64,000 bases of DNA, taken from the NCBI GenBank assembly GCA_910578345.1, contig CAJTRA010000007.1, forward strand, positions 1 to 64,000, read 5' to 3'. Below, piece after piece: positions 35,447 to 44,437 of the stretch. Positions within the stretch are counted from its first letter, which is position 1, and the number at the start of each line of letters is the position of its first letter. The notes under the pieces are model-generated. The model was not told where the DNA came from and ran no database searches. It was given only the letters and a program-made list of their open reading frames with translations. Made by a program: the position numbers and the translations under genes. The DNA comes from an uncultured Lachnospiraceae bacterium. Lineage in GTDB: Bacteria > Bacillota > Clostridia > Lachnospirales > Lachnospiraceae.

Positions 35447-35745
35447 ATAAAAGCCCCTCTCTTTCGATATACTTCATTCTCTACAGAAGGTATATCTTTT
35501 CTTGCTTCAAAGCGGCTTCTTGTTCCTAAGACAATATCTACAGGATGCTGCTTTACTCTCCGGATTGCTTTATAGGCTCTCGTCGTCTCTGCTGGAATAT
35601 CTGCTACATCATCCTTAACAACAATGTAAAAATCCAAATCGCTTTCGCTAGTAAACGTATTATTCGCGTAAGAACCCAATAAATATATCTGTATAGGTAA
35701 AAGCTGTTCTACAATGCATTCTTTTAACTTCTCAATTTCATTCAT
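35443..35745 (-). CDS. minimal nucleotidyltransferase (MNT), orphaned
   Basis: About 100 aa. The NTase signature is present as LLGSYANNTFTSESDLDFYIV (GS followed by DxD at the usual spacing) and a third acidic residue in HPVDIVLG. The start at 35745 has AAAGGTGG 9 nt upstream; a reading from 35775 is unsupported. Four-base ATGA overlap with the following HEPN gene, which is broken, so the pair is no longer a working NTase/HEPN unit. It belongs to a different subfamily from the MntA at 24246. Confidence 0.8.
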   Translation of the reverse strand: MNEIEKLKECIVEQLLPIQIYLLGSYANNTFTSESDLDFYIVVKDDVADIPAETTRAYKAIRRVKQHPVDIVLGTRSRFEARKDIPSVENEVYRKRGAFI

Positions 35746-35934
35746 ACGAAGCAGCCACCTTTCTTCTATCTTCATACAAAATCATCCCATACCATTATGA
35801 TTTTATTATACCCGTAGTCCTTTCATTTCACAATTGAATCTTTTAAAAAGGCATTTGGAAGTTCTATAACAGATCCTCCAAATGCCCTATTTTCCATTAT
35901 CTCATGGTCCACATCACTCTATTTTCAAGTCGTT

Positions 35935-36066
35935 CTATTTTGTTACTACCATATATCCCTTTCTCTTACTAATCCCAAACTCTTTCGCCGTCTGCCCCAC
36001 CGTGGCATTGTTTTTAATAATATAATTGGCAAAGTTCATCGCATGCTCTTCAATATAGTCCTTCAT
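35935..36066 (-). pseudogene. truncated spoIIID copy
   Basis: Reads MKDYIEEHAMNFANYIIKNN, then ATVGQTAKEFGISK, and then departs to RKGYMVVTK and a TAG. The first 34 residues clearly match SpoIIID, but the recognition helix and the whole C-terminus are missing. DNA identity to the working gene over this part is high but far from exact, so this is an old copy, not a recent duplication. With spoIIID it frames the defence-type island. Only 43 codons long. Confidence 0.85.
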
Positions 36067-36113
36067 CGCAATTTTGAATTATCTTAGCATTTGCTTATCT
36101 CCAATTATTCCTG

Positions 36114-36746
36114 TTACTTCTTTAATTTCAGCAATCCTTCCACGATTTCCAATGTCTCTGCAACCGTCCTGTTATCATCACGCAACACAACCTGAAAACC
36201 CGATTGAAGAAACCTGTCATATCTTTCTTTGGAATTAACTCTCATCAGCATCTCTCTGAAATTTGCCATTGCCGCGTCCGGATCCGGCTCCTGCATCAAA
36301 AGCTGATAAAGGAACTGCTTTTCCCTGTCAGGACGCTCAAAGAACCTGTTAACGGAAACCATCTGATCAGACAACATTACAAGAACATGGTCGATATCAG
36401 AGATTCTCTTAAGTGTTTCTATCGAGATATTGGTATCAACGAAGATCCTGCGTCCCTGCTTCTTTAATTCCTCCAATATCTTAAGTTCCAACACTTCACA
36501 TTCTTTGGCAACACCATCTATCCATGTCTCATACTCCTCCGGCGTTCTGCGGATAAACTTACGCCAATCCTGAAGGTCTCTGGTATAACATAGGCATGGA
36601 AACGCTTCTTTATCAAGTTTCTCATTCACCATACTGTCATGATAATTTTCCTCACATGCGATACCATCATATTTTTCAGCAAGGAGCTTCACCATTGTAG
36701 ATTTTCCGGCATATGCCGTTCCAATTATGTAATATATGTCATCCAT
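36114..36746 (-). CDS. P-loop nucleotide kinase-like protein
   Basis: 210 aa, soluble. Walker A is GTAYAGKST at residues 9-17; RRIFVDTNIS could supply the Walker B Asp; and the C-terminal half has a basic lid-like segment (RFFERPDREKQF). The fold resembles shikimate/adenylate-kinase type small-molecule kinases; substrate unknown. GGAGA lies before the ATG. It stands alone between the truncated spoIIID copy and the cell-wall hydrolase gene. The 252 bp to its right (36747-36998) hold no recognisable gene. Confidence 0.65.
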   Translation of the reverse strand: MDDIYYIIGTAYAGKSTMVKLLAEKYDGIACEENYHDSMVNEKLDKEAFPCLCYTRDLQDWRKFIRRTPEEYETWIDGVAKECEVLELKILEELKKQGRRIFVDTNISIETLKRISDIDHVLVMLSDQMVSVNRFFERPDREKQFLYQLLMQEPDPDAAMANFREMLMRVNSKERYDRFLQSGFQVVLRDDNRTVAETLEIVEGLLKLKK

Positions 36747-36998
36747 CTACCATTTCTCCAAATGCTTCCGAGCCGAGGCAAAAAACCTGACTGAAATAAA
36801 GTGCCGCCCCGCAGAGACAGACTTTTTACTATTATATCCCATCCACTTTCGCTTCACAATCAATGATTCGCAGAAAACTGTCGTCTATTTCATAACATTA
36901 CTGTGCAACTGATTGCACATGTAGGTAACTTCCAAATATATCAATTATCTAATCGATAAATTCCACGTCTATTACAAGCCTCGCCGCATCAGGCCAAA

Positions 36999-38297
36999 TC
37001 ACACGATCCGTCTCACCGTAATGATACTGCGGTATGTCGCCGAAGTAATCTTGATTCCGGTACGCTCTGTACTGGCATGGACAATCTGTCCATTCCCAAT
37101 ATAGATCCCAACATGGCCGCCGTAATAGATGATATCGCCGGGCTGTGCTTCCGAGTAGGACACCCCTTTTCCTGCCCCCGACTGAGCATAAGAGCTTCTG
37201 GGCAGCGAGTAGCCGAACGCCTGATAAACCGCCATCACAAAACCAGAACAATCGGCGCCGTTGGTCAGGCTGGTTCCTCCTGCCACATAGGGGCAGCCAA
37301 TATATTTACACGCAAAATCTGCAATCTGCTGCCCTTTCCCGCCGCCAGAAGAAGACGGTTTGTTTGAAGAATTGTCCGGCTTCTTATCGTTACCGGAATC
37401 ATCATTCTTCTCTGAACGGTCAGAAGATTCCTCATCTTCCGGATCCTCTGCATCATTCTGTCCTTCGTTTGCCGCTTCCTGCTCCGCACGCCTGCGCTCT
37501 TCTTCCTTGCGCTTTCGTTCTTCCTCTTCTCTGCGTCTTCTCTCTTCTTCCTCTCTGCGCTTACGCTCCTCTTCTTCCAACTTTCTGATCTGCGCCGTCT
37601 CCTGCTTAATCTTAGCCGTATAAGCCGCCGCCTCTCTTTTCGCTTTGGCAAGCACTACGCTGTAATTCTCATATTCCTCCTGTTTCTGTGCCAGCACTTC
37701 ATTCACATACGCCTGCTCTTCCTGCAGCTCGGTCTTCGAAGTCTCCAGCTCTGACTTTTCTTCTTCCAATTGATCCTGTAAGGCCGCTACCTGCTGTACT
37801 GTCGCCTCATATTCTTCTAACAGTTTTCGGTCGTACTCATACAATTCTTCAATATAGTTGGCCTTATTCATCATATCGCTCATGCTCTGAGCGCCCAGAA
37901 ACAACTGCAGGTAGGAAGAATCGCCCTTCTCATACATAAATTTGATGCGGATCTTCATCGATTCATACTGCTCATCCTTTATCGCCTCAGCTTCATCATA
38001 AGCGATCTGTGTATTAGCAATATCTTCTACTTTGTCTTCGATCGCTTCCTGGATCAGATTGATATCTGTCAAAAGTGCAACCATCTCTGCATCCAGATCG
38101 CTGATCTCCTCTTCCAATCCTTCCTGCGCATCCTGATAACCGGCAATCTGTTTATTCACATTGTTGAGCTGGGACTGTTTGTCTTTGATATCTTTCTGAA
38201 GGTCAGAAATCGTAGTCGCTAATACCGGTTCTGCCGCCATTAAAAACAATATGAAAGACAACATAACACACCAAATCTGTGTCCTTCTTCTCTTCAT
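36999..38297 (-). CDS. secreted NlpC/P60 peptidoglycan hydrolase (PcsB/CwlO-like)
   Basis: 432-aa exported cell-wall endopeptidase. Signal peptide at residues 1-28 (WCVMLSFILFLMAAEPVLA), a long coiled coil (~30-255) ending in a strikingly regular Arg/Glu tract, a Ser/Asp/Asn/Gly linker, then an NlpC/P60 domain (from ~325) with C350 (GADCSGFV), H395 (GGHVGIYIG) and a following His in IVHASTE. This is the layout of FtsEX-controlled hydrolases such as PcsB and CwlO, active at division or elongation. The start at 38297 has GAAGGGG 9 nt upstream; a longer reading overlaps asnS. Third gene of a probable lipoprotein-asnS-hydrolase run. Confidence 0.9.
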   Translation of the reverse strand: MKRRRTQIWCVMLSFILFLMAAEPVLATTISDLQKDIKDKQSQLNNVNKQIAGYQDAQEGLEEEISDLDAEMVALLTDINLIQEAIEDKVEDIANTQIAYDEAEAIKDEQYESMKIRIKFMYEKGDSSYLQLFLGAQSMSDMMNKANYIEELYEYDRKLLEEYEATVQQVAALQDQLEEEKSELETSKTELQEEQAYVNEVLAQKQEEYENYSVVLAKAKREAAAYTAKIKQETAQIRKLEEEERKRREEEERRRREEEERKRKEEERRRAEQEAANEGQNDAEDPEDEESSDRSEKNDDSGNDKKPDNSSNKPSSSGGGKGQQIADFACKYIGCPYVAGGTSLTNGADCSGFVMAVYQAFGYSLPRSSYAQSGAGKGVSYSEAQPGDIIYYGGHVGIYIGNGQIVHASTERTGIKITSATYRSIITVRRIV

Positions 38298-38338
38298 CTT
38301 CCGGTACCCCTTCAATCGCTTTGTCGCCGCCTCTAAGA

Positions 38339-39739
38339 TCAGAGTTCGCAATTATTCACTGTCCTTGGGAAAGGAACCACATCTCTGATATTGCCCATTC
38401 CTGTCAGGTACATCACACATCTCTCGAAACCAAGCCCGAATCCTGCATGCCTTGCAGACCCATATTTTCTGAGGTCAAGATAGAATTGATAGTCTTCTTT
38501 CTGTAATCCCAATTCTTCCATTCTCTTCTCTAACAGCTCCAGATCGTCCTCTCTCTGGCTGCCCCCGATGATCTCGCCGATGCCTGGCACAAGGCAGTCC
38601 ATGGCCGCCACCGTCCTGCCATCCTCGTTCAGCTTCATATAGAAAGCCTTAATCTCTTTCGGATAATCTGTCACAAAGACAGGCCGTTTGAACTCCTGCT
38701 CCGTCAGATATCTCTCATGTTCCGTCTGCAGGTCACATCCCCAGCTTACTTTATATTCAAATTCATCGTTATGCTTCTCTAAGATTGCAATCGCATCCGT
38801 ATAGGTCACATGTGCAAAATCTGAATGCAGCACATGATTCAGTCTCTCGATCAGTCCCTTATCTACAAACTGGTTGAAGAAATTCATCTCTTCCGGTGCA
38901 TTTTCCAACACATAGCGGATAATATGTTTGAGCATGGCTTCTGCAAGAATCATATCATCCATCAGATCAGCGAAAGCGATCTCCGGCTCGATCATCCAGA
39001 ATTCCGCCGCATGTCTTGTGGTATTGGAATTCTCTGCACGGAAAGTAGGACCAAAAGTATATACATTCTTAAAGGCAAATGCATAAGTCTCCACATTCAA
39101 CTGTCCGCTCACCGTCAGATTCGTCGGTTTACCAAAGAAGTCCTGGCTGTAGTCTACCTTACCATCCTCAGTCCTGGGCAGATTCTCCAGGTCCAGCGTA
39201 GTCACCTGGAACATCTCTCCGGCTCCCTCACAGTCACTTCCTGTGATGATCGGCGTATGCACATAGACGAAGCCTCTCTCCTGGAAAAAGGTGTGGATCG
39301 CGTATGCGATCAGAGACCGTACCCGGAAAGTCGCCTGGAATGTGTTGGTCCTTGGACGAAGATGCGAGATCGTTCTCAAATATTCAAAGCTGTGCCGCTT
39401 CTTCTGCAAAGGATAATCCGCCGTGGATACCCCTTCCACCAGGATTTCTTCCGCCTGCATCTCAAAGGCCTGTTTCGCCTGCGGCGTCGCTACGATCTTT
39501 CCTTTCGCAACGATTGCAGAGCCTACATTTAGTTTGGAAATCGCTTCAAAGTTTGGAAGCGTATCATTGTACACAATCTGAAGCGGCTCAAAAAAGGTTC
39601 CATCGTTCAGAACAATAAATCCAAATGTCTTAGAATCGCGGATGCTTCTCACCCAGCCGCCGACTGTTACTTCTTTCCCAATGTGATCGCCGCTGTTGCG
39701 GTGTAAGTCTCTGATGTCTGTTAAATTCATGCTGCTCAT
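38339..39739 (-). CDS. asnS: asparaginyl-tRNA synthetase
   Basis: 466-aa class IIb aminoacyl-tRNA synthetase charging tRNA-Asn. N-terminal OB-fold anticodon domain (KEVTVGGWVRSIRDSKTFGF), then the class II core with motif 2 (FRAENSNTTRHAAEFWMIE) and motif 3 (GFGLGFERCVMYLTGM, then IRDVVPFPR). The Asn-type signature around the motif 2 loop supports AsnS rather than AspS. A GGAGA site lies before the ATG. Starts 32 bp after the lipoprotein gene. Confidence 0.97.
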   Translation of the reverse strand: MSSMNLTDIRDLHRNSGDHIGKEVTVGGWVRSIRDSKTFGFIVLNDGTFFEPLQIVYNDTLPNFEAISKLNVGSAIVAKGKIVATPQAKQAFEMQAEEILVEGVSTADYPLQKKRHSFEYLRTISHLRPRTNTFQATFRVRSLIAYAIHTFFQERGFVYVHTPIITGSDCEGAGEMFQVTTLDLENLPRTEDGKVDYSQDFFGKPTNLTVSGQLNVETYAFAFKNVYTFGPTFRAENSNTTRHAAEFWMIEPEIAFADLMDDMILAEAMLKHIIRYVLENAPEEMNFFNQFVDKGLIERLNHVLHSDFAHVTYTDAIAILEKHNDEFEYKVSWGCDLQTEHERYLTEQEFKRPVFVTDYPKEIKAFYMKLNEDGRTVAAMDCLVPGIGEIIGGSQREDDLELLEKRMEELGLQKEDYQFYLDLRKYGSARHAGFGLGFERCVMYLTGMGNIRDVVPFPRTVNNCEL

Positions 39740-39771
39740 ACTTCTGCTTCTCCTATCTTTCTTTGATCATT

Positions 39772-40875
39772 TTAATTACTCTCTTTACTCTCTTCTGCAG
39801 TGACCGTTTCGATCTTCCCATGTTTCTTCAAAAAGCTCATGACATGATTCCGCATAAGCTGTTCCCGCAATAGCTCTACATCAGCGTTCTTTCGATAGTC
39901 TTCCTCAGATTCATAGTGGAGATTCTCCACTCTGTAGTCAATCTCCGCCTGCAGCTCCTCTTGTGTCGGATTCAGCCCTTCCACGTCAGCGATCGCCTGA
40001 TACATGATATACTGCTGCGTCATCAAGGTCGCATCCTCCTCAAATTTCTTCCGGTAAGTCTCTTCATCCATCCCATAGAAATCCGACATATACTCCGCCA
40101 GAGACAGTCTCTGCACGGAAGCCTGTGCCGTCAGCGCATCCTCAATATTTTTGGCAAAGCGCTCTTCCATCTTCTTCGGTAATTTCTTAAAAGTACAGTT
40201 CGCCATAACTGCATCCGTTAATGCCGCCTCAATCTTGTTCTCATAAGACTGTACTGCATTCTGGTAGAAATAATCATAGACCTGATCCCGCAGCTCTTTC
40301 TTTGTGCTGCATCCTTCGATTCCCAGAGACTGGACGAATTCATCCGTAAGCTCCGGGAGCTTCTGCTTGCCGATGCTGTTGATCTCAACCTCAAACACCA
40401 CCGGAACTCCTGACAAGCCAGGATTCTGCAGATAAGGATCTGGAAAAGCCAGGTTTAACGTTACCTTCTCTCCGATTTTTGCACCGATCAGCCCATCCTC
40501 AAAACCTTCAATAAACTGGTGGGAACCAATCGTCAGATTCGTCCCTGCCGCCGAACCGCCGTCAAAGAGTTCCCCATCAATGTAACCCTCATAATCTATA
40601 TTGACAGTATCACCTGTCTGCACCACGGTTCTGCCCGCCACTTCCTCAATCGTTGCCTGAGGGGAACGGAAATACATATCAATATACAGATCTACCGTGC
40701 CATCCTCCACGACCGGTTCCTCGGCAGACGCCTTGATATCCGTATACTCTCCCAGAGTCACATAATTGGATGCCTTGATGTCTTTCAGATATTCTTTATT
40801 CCCACAGGCTGTCAGAAGGATAGCCGCTACAAGTGCTGCGGCCAACACACCAGCTCTTTTTTTCATGATCATCAT
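39772..40875 (-). CDS. FKBP/trigger-factor-like lipoprotein foldase
   Basis: About 367-aa surface lipoprotein. Signal with lipobox LTAC close to the N-terminus; an FKBP-type prolyl isomerase domain (residues ~85-165: GDTVNIDYEGYIDGELFDGG, then IGSHQFIEGFEDGLIGAKIGEK); and a long helical C-terminus resembling the trigger factor chaperone domain (LPELTDEFVQSLGIEGCSTKKEL). It reads as a trigger factor without the ribosome-binding domain, moved outside the membrane, where it could aid folding of exported proteins as PrsA does. The start is one of three close ATGs (40875 preferred behind GGGAGA). First gene before asnS. Confidence 0.85.
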   Translation of the reverse strand: MMIMKKRAGVLAAALVAAILLTACGNKEYLKDIKASNYVTLGEYTDIKASAEEPVVEDGTVDLYIDMYFRSPQATIEEVAGRTVVQTGDTVNIDYEGYIDGELFDGGSAAGTNLTIGSHQFIEGFEDGLIGAKIGEKVTLNLAFPDPYLQNPGLSGVPVVFEVEINSIGKQKLPELTDEFVQSLGIEGCSTKKELRDQVYDYFYQNAVQSYENKIEAALTDAVMANCTFKKLPKKMEERFAKNIEDALTAQASVQRLSLAEYMSDFYGMDEETYRKKFEEDATLMTQQYIMYQAIADVEGLNPTQEELQAEIDYRVENLHYESEEDYRKNADVELLREQLMRNHVMSFLKKHGKIETVTAEESKESN

Positions 40876-40988
40876 CCCTTTCTCTCCCAAAACCCATATT
40901 TAATTAATATACCATAAATCCCTTCTCCTTAAAAGAGTTTCTTAACAAATTTCCTTGCCTAATAGGACAATCAATGTTAGAATATTTC

Positions 40989-41022
40989 TTATATCATAGG
41001 AGAGTGAGTCCTATGATATAAT
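40989..41022 (+). promoter_or_regulatory. promoter with 13-bp perfect inverted repeat
   Basis: Arms 40989-41001 and 41009-41021 are exact reverse complements with a 7-nt spacer. The right arm overlaps an extended -10 element, TGATATAAT (TATAAT at 41017-41022). No good -35 is present, so this looks like an operator-controlled extended -10 promoter for the gene at 41127. Confidence 0.6.
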
Positions 41023-41045
41023 GCTGGATGCGCAGCTTCGCGCGC

Positions 41046-41109
41046 GGAACAAAAGCTGTGCTTGCCAGAGTAGTTGGGTGCGGGAGTGTGCGAAGCACAC
41101 TTTTGTTCC
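41046..41109 (+). promoter_or_regulatory. structured mRNA leader with alternative hairpins
   Basis: 41046-41063 pairs with 41093-41109 over 17 bp with one bulged C. A compact GTGTGC-GAA-GCACAC hairpin at 41086-41100 uses part of the same right arm, so the two folds exclude one another. The AGGAGGT ribosome binding site begins a few nt downstream. It resembles an attenuator or a ligand-responsive leader, but matches no class I know. Confidence 0.5.
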
Positions 41110-41126
41110 ATGCAGGAGGTAATTTC

Positions 41127-41603
41127 ATGAATACATTAACTATCGTTTTGTTGGTTATTCTGGCAGTTCTGATCGTTGCCGTCGTAGCGCTTTACTTCCT
41201 CGGCAAGAGGGCGCAGAAGAAACAGGATGAACAACAGGCTCAGATTGACGCCATGAAGCAGACAGTCTCCATGCTGATCATCGATAAGAAACGCATGAAG
41301 CTGAAAGACGCCGGACTTCCTCAGGCAGTCATAGACCAGACGCCAAAGTGGCTGCGCGGTTCCAAACTCCCCATTGTCAAGGCCAAGGTAGGACCGCAGA
41401 TCATGTCCTTGATCAGTGAAGAGAAGATTTTCGACTCCATTCCGGTCAAGAAAGAAGTAAAGGCAGTCGTCAGCGGCATCTATATTACGGACGTCAGGGG
41501 ATTACACGGTAAGCCGGTAGTCACAGAGAAGAAAAAGAAAAGTAAATTCAAACAGCTCGTGGAACGCGCACAGGAAAAGGCAGGCGCTAAGCCAGTCAAA
41601 TAA
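41127..41603 (+). CDS. unknown membrane-anchored protein
   Basis: 158 aa. One N-terminal transmembrane helix (TIVLLVILAVLIVAVVALYFL) is followed by a charged cytoplasmic region with a short coiled coil (KRAQKKQDEQQAQIDAMKQT), a conserved-looking middle (LPQAVIDQTPKWLRGSKLPIVKAK, VGPQIMSLISEEKIFDSIPV) and a Lys-rich tail. Similar small proteins of unknown function occur in Lachnospiraceae. GGAGGT lies before the ATG; the upstream in-frame stretch from 41028 is leader RNA. Followed by a strong terminator. Confidence 0.7.
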   Translation: MNTLTIVLLVILAVLIVAVVALYFLGKRAQKKQDEQQAQIDAMKQTVSMLIIDKKRMKLKDAGLPQAVIDQTPKWLRGSKLPIVKAKVGPQIMSLISEEKIFDSIPVKKEVKAVVSGIYITDVRGLHGKPVVTEKKKKSKFKQLVERAQEKAGAKPVK

Positions 41604-41620
41604 TGAGACATTCCATTTAA

Positions 41621-41660
41621 CAGCAGCTTCTAGCTTAACGCGAAGCTGCTGTTTTGTTTG
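41621..41660 (+). terminator. rho-independent terminator
   Basis: Perfect 10-bp arms 41621-41630 and 41642-41651 followed by TTTTGTTT. It serves the plus-strand gene ending at 41603 and overlaps the last codons of the convergent DUF1934 gene. Confidence 0.8.
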
Positions 41661-42079
41661 GACGCAATGTTTACCGTGATATGGCAGTCAGAAAGAAACT
41701 CATAATTAATATCAAGCGCATAATCTACATCCACGACAATCTGATCTTCCTGTTCGGCGATCTGGATCTTTTTCGTGTCGATGCCTACAAGAATCTGCCC
41801 AAACGGGGTATTGTAATTGGTCAGATTCTTTTTATTCTCCTGGAATACCATATGGACATTCACAAGACCGCTCCGGGACAACTCAAACATATGCTCACTG
41901 AATTTCATCCGGTTCTTCGTGCCCTGGGTGAACCCTTCCATTATTTCCTCATAGACCACGTAATGCTTATTGTTTCTTTTATAATAGTCACCGACTACAA
42001 CCGTCTCAATCTTGTCCGAGTCCTCCTCGCGTTGATCAAACTGCAGTCCTTTCAAAGTCAATAATACTTCCTGCGTCAT
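41630..42079 (-). CDS. DUF1934 (YwiB-like) beta-barrel protein
   Basis: About 149 aa, soluble, calycin-like fold predicted for the family; function not established. Visible marks: VLLTLKGLQFD near the N-terminus, YYKRNNKHYVVYEEIMEG, FELSRSGLVNVHMVF, and DVDYALDINYEFLSDCHITVNI at the end, split here as DYALDINYEFLSD. The start at 42079 has AAGGA upstream. Last gene of the ispE-GntR-murI-MATE run. Confidence 0.8.
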   Translation of the reverse strand: MTQEVLLTLKGLQFDQREEDSDKIETVVVGDYYKRNNKHYVVYEEIMEGFTQGTKNRMKFSEHMFELSRSGLVNVHMVFQENKKNLTNYNTPFGQILVGIDTKKIQIAEQEDQIVVDVDYALDINYEFLSDCHITVNIASKQNSSFALS

Positions 42080-42137
42080 AGATTCCTTCCTGCTTTCTGA
42101 TATCATCACTCATCCTATGTTAAAGCAAGCGCTTTCT

Positions 42138-43511
42138 CTATCCTTCCAGCTCCATCTCCTGGCGTTCCAGCATACGATAGCCTCTGATCTTTGCAATATA
42201 GCTGGAGACGAGGATCACATCCGCGCCAGCCCACGCCAGAATCTCTGCATAGAAGATACCGACTTGTCCCACAAGCAGCGGCAGCAGCAGCGCGCTTAAG
42301 GTTCGCATGATAAACTCTGCCACGCCTGAAAGCATAGGAAGCACCGTATTTCCCATACCCTGAATCGCGGAACGCAGCACATGCAGAAGATACAGGATCG
42401 GCAGGCAGATGCTCATGATCGCCAGATAATAATAAGCAATCCCCATAGTCTTTTCATATTCTTCCGGCGTACCTGAAATAAACAGACCGAGGATATGTTT
42501 GCCGCCAAGTAACATGACAGCCGCGATGATAACTGCTGTGATTGTCCCGATCATAACTGCAGAACGCACCCCTTGCTTGATCCGCCGTATCTTTCCGGCG
42601 CCCAGGTTCTGTCCAACGTAAGTAACCATGGCATATCCATAAGAAGTAGCGGCAATCTCCAACAAACCATACAGCTTATTGGTCGCCGTAAATCCGGCAA
42701 TAAAGATAACTCCGAAGCCATTTACCACGGACTGCACAATCATACCGCCCACTGCGATAATCGCATTCTGAAAAGCCATCGGAGACCCAAGGAACAGCAG
42801 CTTCTTCGTCATACCCTGATGCAGTCGGAAATCAGACCGTTCAAAAGACAGGATCTCTATCTTGTGGATATGATAGATACAAAACAGCGCAGAGATAAGC
42901 TGTGCGATCAATGTCGCCGCGGCTGCCCCGGCGATCCCCCAGCGAAACACCAGGACAAACAGAATATCCAGCGCAATATTCGTAAAAGAAGCCACGATCA
43001 TAGCGTTTAACGGCGTCTTCCCATCCCCCAGCGCACGCAGAATACACGCCAGAAGATTATATAACATGACGATCGGAATCCCGCCAAACATAATACGGAG
43101 ATATAAAGATGCACCGCCCATAATATCCGCCGGCGTCTGCAGGATATGTAACACGGGCATAACCATGATCTCTCCCGCCAGCGTCAGAAGGATCATGGAA
43201 ATGACTGACAGACATGCGGAATTGCCGATCACTCTGCGCAGAATATCTTCATGCTTTGCTCCGAATTCCTGTGCCATCATAATGCCGAATCCCTGCGTCA
43301 GTCCCTGAATGATGCCAAGCAGCATCCAGTTGAGCCAGTCAGCAGCGCCAAGCGCCGCCAGGGCCTGTACACCAAGCCCTTTGCCGACTACCATCGTATC
43401 AACCACTGTATATAACTGCTGGAAAATATTCCCGGCCATCAATGAGAAGGCAAACGACAAAATCAACGGAGTCGGCTTTCCCTCCGTCATCTCTTTCACA
43501 TGTGCTTTCAT
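42138..43511 (-). CDS. MATE family efflux transporter
   Basis: 457-aa polytopic membrane protein with two related halves (PLILSFAFSLMAGNIFQQLYTVVDTMVVG at the start; LFLGSPMAFQNAIIAVGGMIVQSVV in the middle) and about 12 membrane segments. It belongs to the bacterial MATE group common in gut Clostridia; export of cations or drugs is expected. GAGGT lies before the ATG. 29 bp downstream of murI. Not closely similar to the MATE gene at 22064. Confidence 0.92.
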   Translation of the reverse strand: MKAHVKEMTEGKPTPLILSFAFSLMAGNIFQQLYTVVDTMVVGKGLGVQALAALGAADWLNWMLLGIIQGLTQGFGIMMAQEFGAKHEDILRRVIGNSACLSVISMILLTLAGEIMVMPVLHILQTPADIMGGASLYLRIMFGGIPIVMLYNLLACILRALGDGKTPLNAMIVASFTNIALDILFVLVFRWGIAGAAAATLIAQLISALFCIYHIHKIEILSFERSDFRLHQGMTKKLLFLGSPMAFQNAIIAVGGMIVQSVVNGFGVIFIAGFTATNKLYGLLEIAATSYGYAMVTYVGQNLGAGKIRRIKQGVRSAVMIGTITAVIIAAVMLLGGKHILGLFISGTPEEYEKTMGIAYYYLAIMSICLPILYLLHVLRSAIQGMGNTVLPMLSGVAEFIMRTLSALLLPLLVGQVGIFYAEILAWAGADVILVSSYIAKIRGYRMLERQEMELEG

Positions 43512-43540
43512 AAGTTACCTCGCGTAAAATCCTTCTGTGC

Positions 43541-44380
43541 CTAAAACTCTTCTATATTAATAACCTTCGCAGATAATATTCCATAAGTCAAGATAGAGTT
43601 TGCAAACTTCTGAAATTTGTCTGCTGCATCGCTGACAAAGAAGCGGTATAGTTCTGTGCCAAGCCCTGGTCTGTGCACACTCTCCAACCCCATATCCTGC
43701 AGCATCAGCTTCAGCTCATGCGCCGTCTCATAGGCAGGATTGACCAGCGTTACGTCTGCGCCCATAGTCTTTCCCACTGTGGAACGGATCAGTGGATAGT
43801 GGGTACACCCCAGAATCAACGTATCAATCCCCACATCGATCAATTCCGTCAGATACCGTTTGGCAATCTCATCTGTCACAGGATCTTCCCAAAGTCCTTC
43901 CTCCACGAGGGGAACGAAAAGCGGACATGCCTTACCTAATACCACCGCTCCGGAATCAATTCTATGTATGTATCTGTTATAAATCCCGCTGCCAATCGTC
44001 GCCTCCGTGGCAATCACCCCGATCTTACCATTCCTGGTCGCCTGGATCGCGGCCCTTGCGCCTGATTTGACCACCCCGATGATCGGGATATCCACTTCAT
44101 TCTCCAACACTTCCAGGGCATACGCACTGGCCGAATTACATGCTACTACGATGGCCTTTACCTGCTGTGTCTGCAGGAAACGGACGATCTGTCTTGAAAA
44201 TTTGATGATCGTTTCTCTGGACTTATTGCCATAGGGAACCCGCGCCGTATCACCGAAATACACGATCCTTTCATTGGGGAGCTGCCGCATAATCTCCCTG
44301 GCCACGGTCAGACCTCCTACGCCTGAATCAAAAACCCCTATGGGCCTGTTGCACAAGGTTTCCTGTTCTTTTTCACACAT
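43541..44380 (-). CDS. murI: glutamate racemase
   Basis: Interconverts L- and D-glutamate for peptidoglycan synthesis. About 279 aa. Both catalytic cysteines are present: C81 in VVACNSASA and C192 in LILGCTHYPL; the N-terminal GVFDSGVGGLTVAREI and YFGDTARVPYG motifs are diagnostic. The start is placed at 44380; an ATG four codons earlier is possible since AAAGG lies almost on it. 57 bp after a small membrane-protein gene. Confidence 0.95.
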   Translation of the reverse strand: MCEKEQETLCNRPIGVFDSGVGGLTVAREIMRQLPNERIVYFGDTARVPYGNKSRETIIKFSRQIVRFLQTQQVKAIVVACNSASAYALEVLENEVDIPIIGVVKSGARAAIQATRNGKIGVIATEATIGSGIYNRYIHRIDSGAVVLGKACPLFVPLVEEGLWEDPVTDEIAKRYLTELIDVGIDTLILGCTHYPLIRSTVGKTMGADVTLVNPAYETAHELKLMLQDMGLESVHRPGLGTELYRFFVSDAADKFQKFANSILTYGILSAKVINIEEF

Positions 44381-44437
44381 AGTAATATCCATGCCTTTCT
44401 TTCTATCTGTCTGCAAACACAACGTCTAAAGTTTTCT

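Noticed and set aside
37440..37600. DNA repeat in the hydrolase gene region
   Set aside because: The apparent repeat is the codon pattern of an Arg/Glu coiled-coil tract inside the PcsB-like protein, not a mobile or CRISPR-like repeat.
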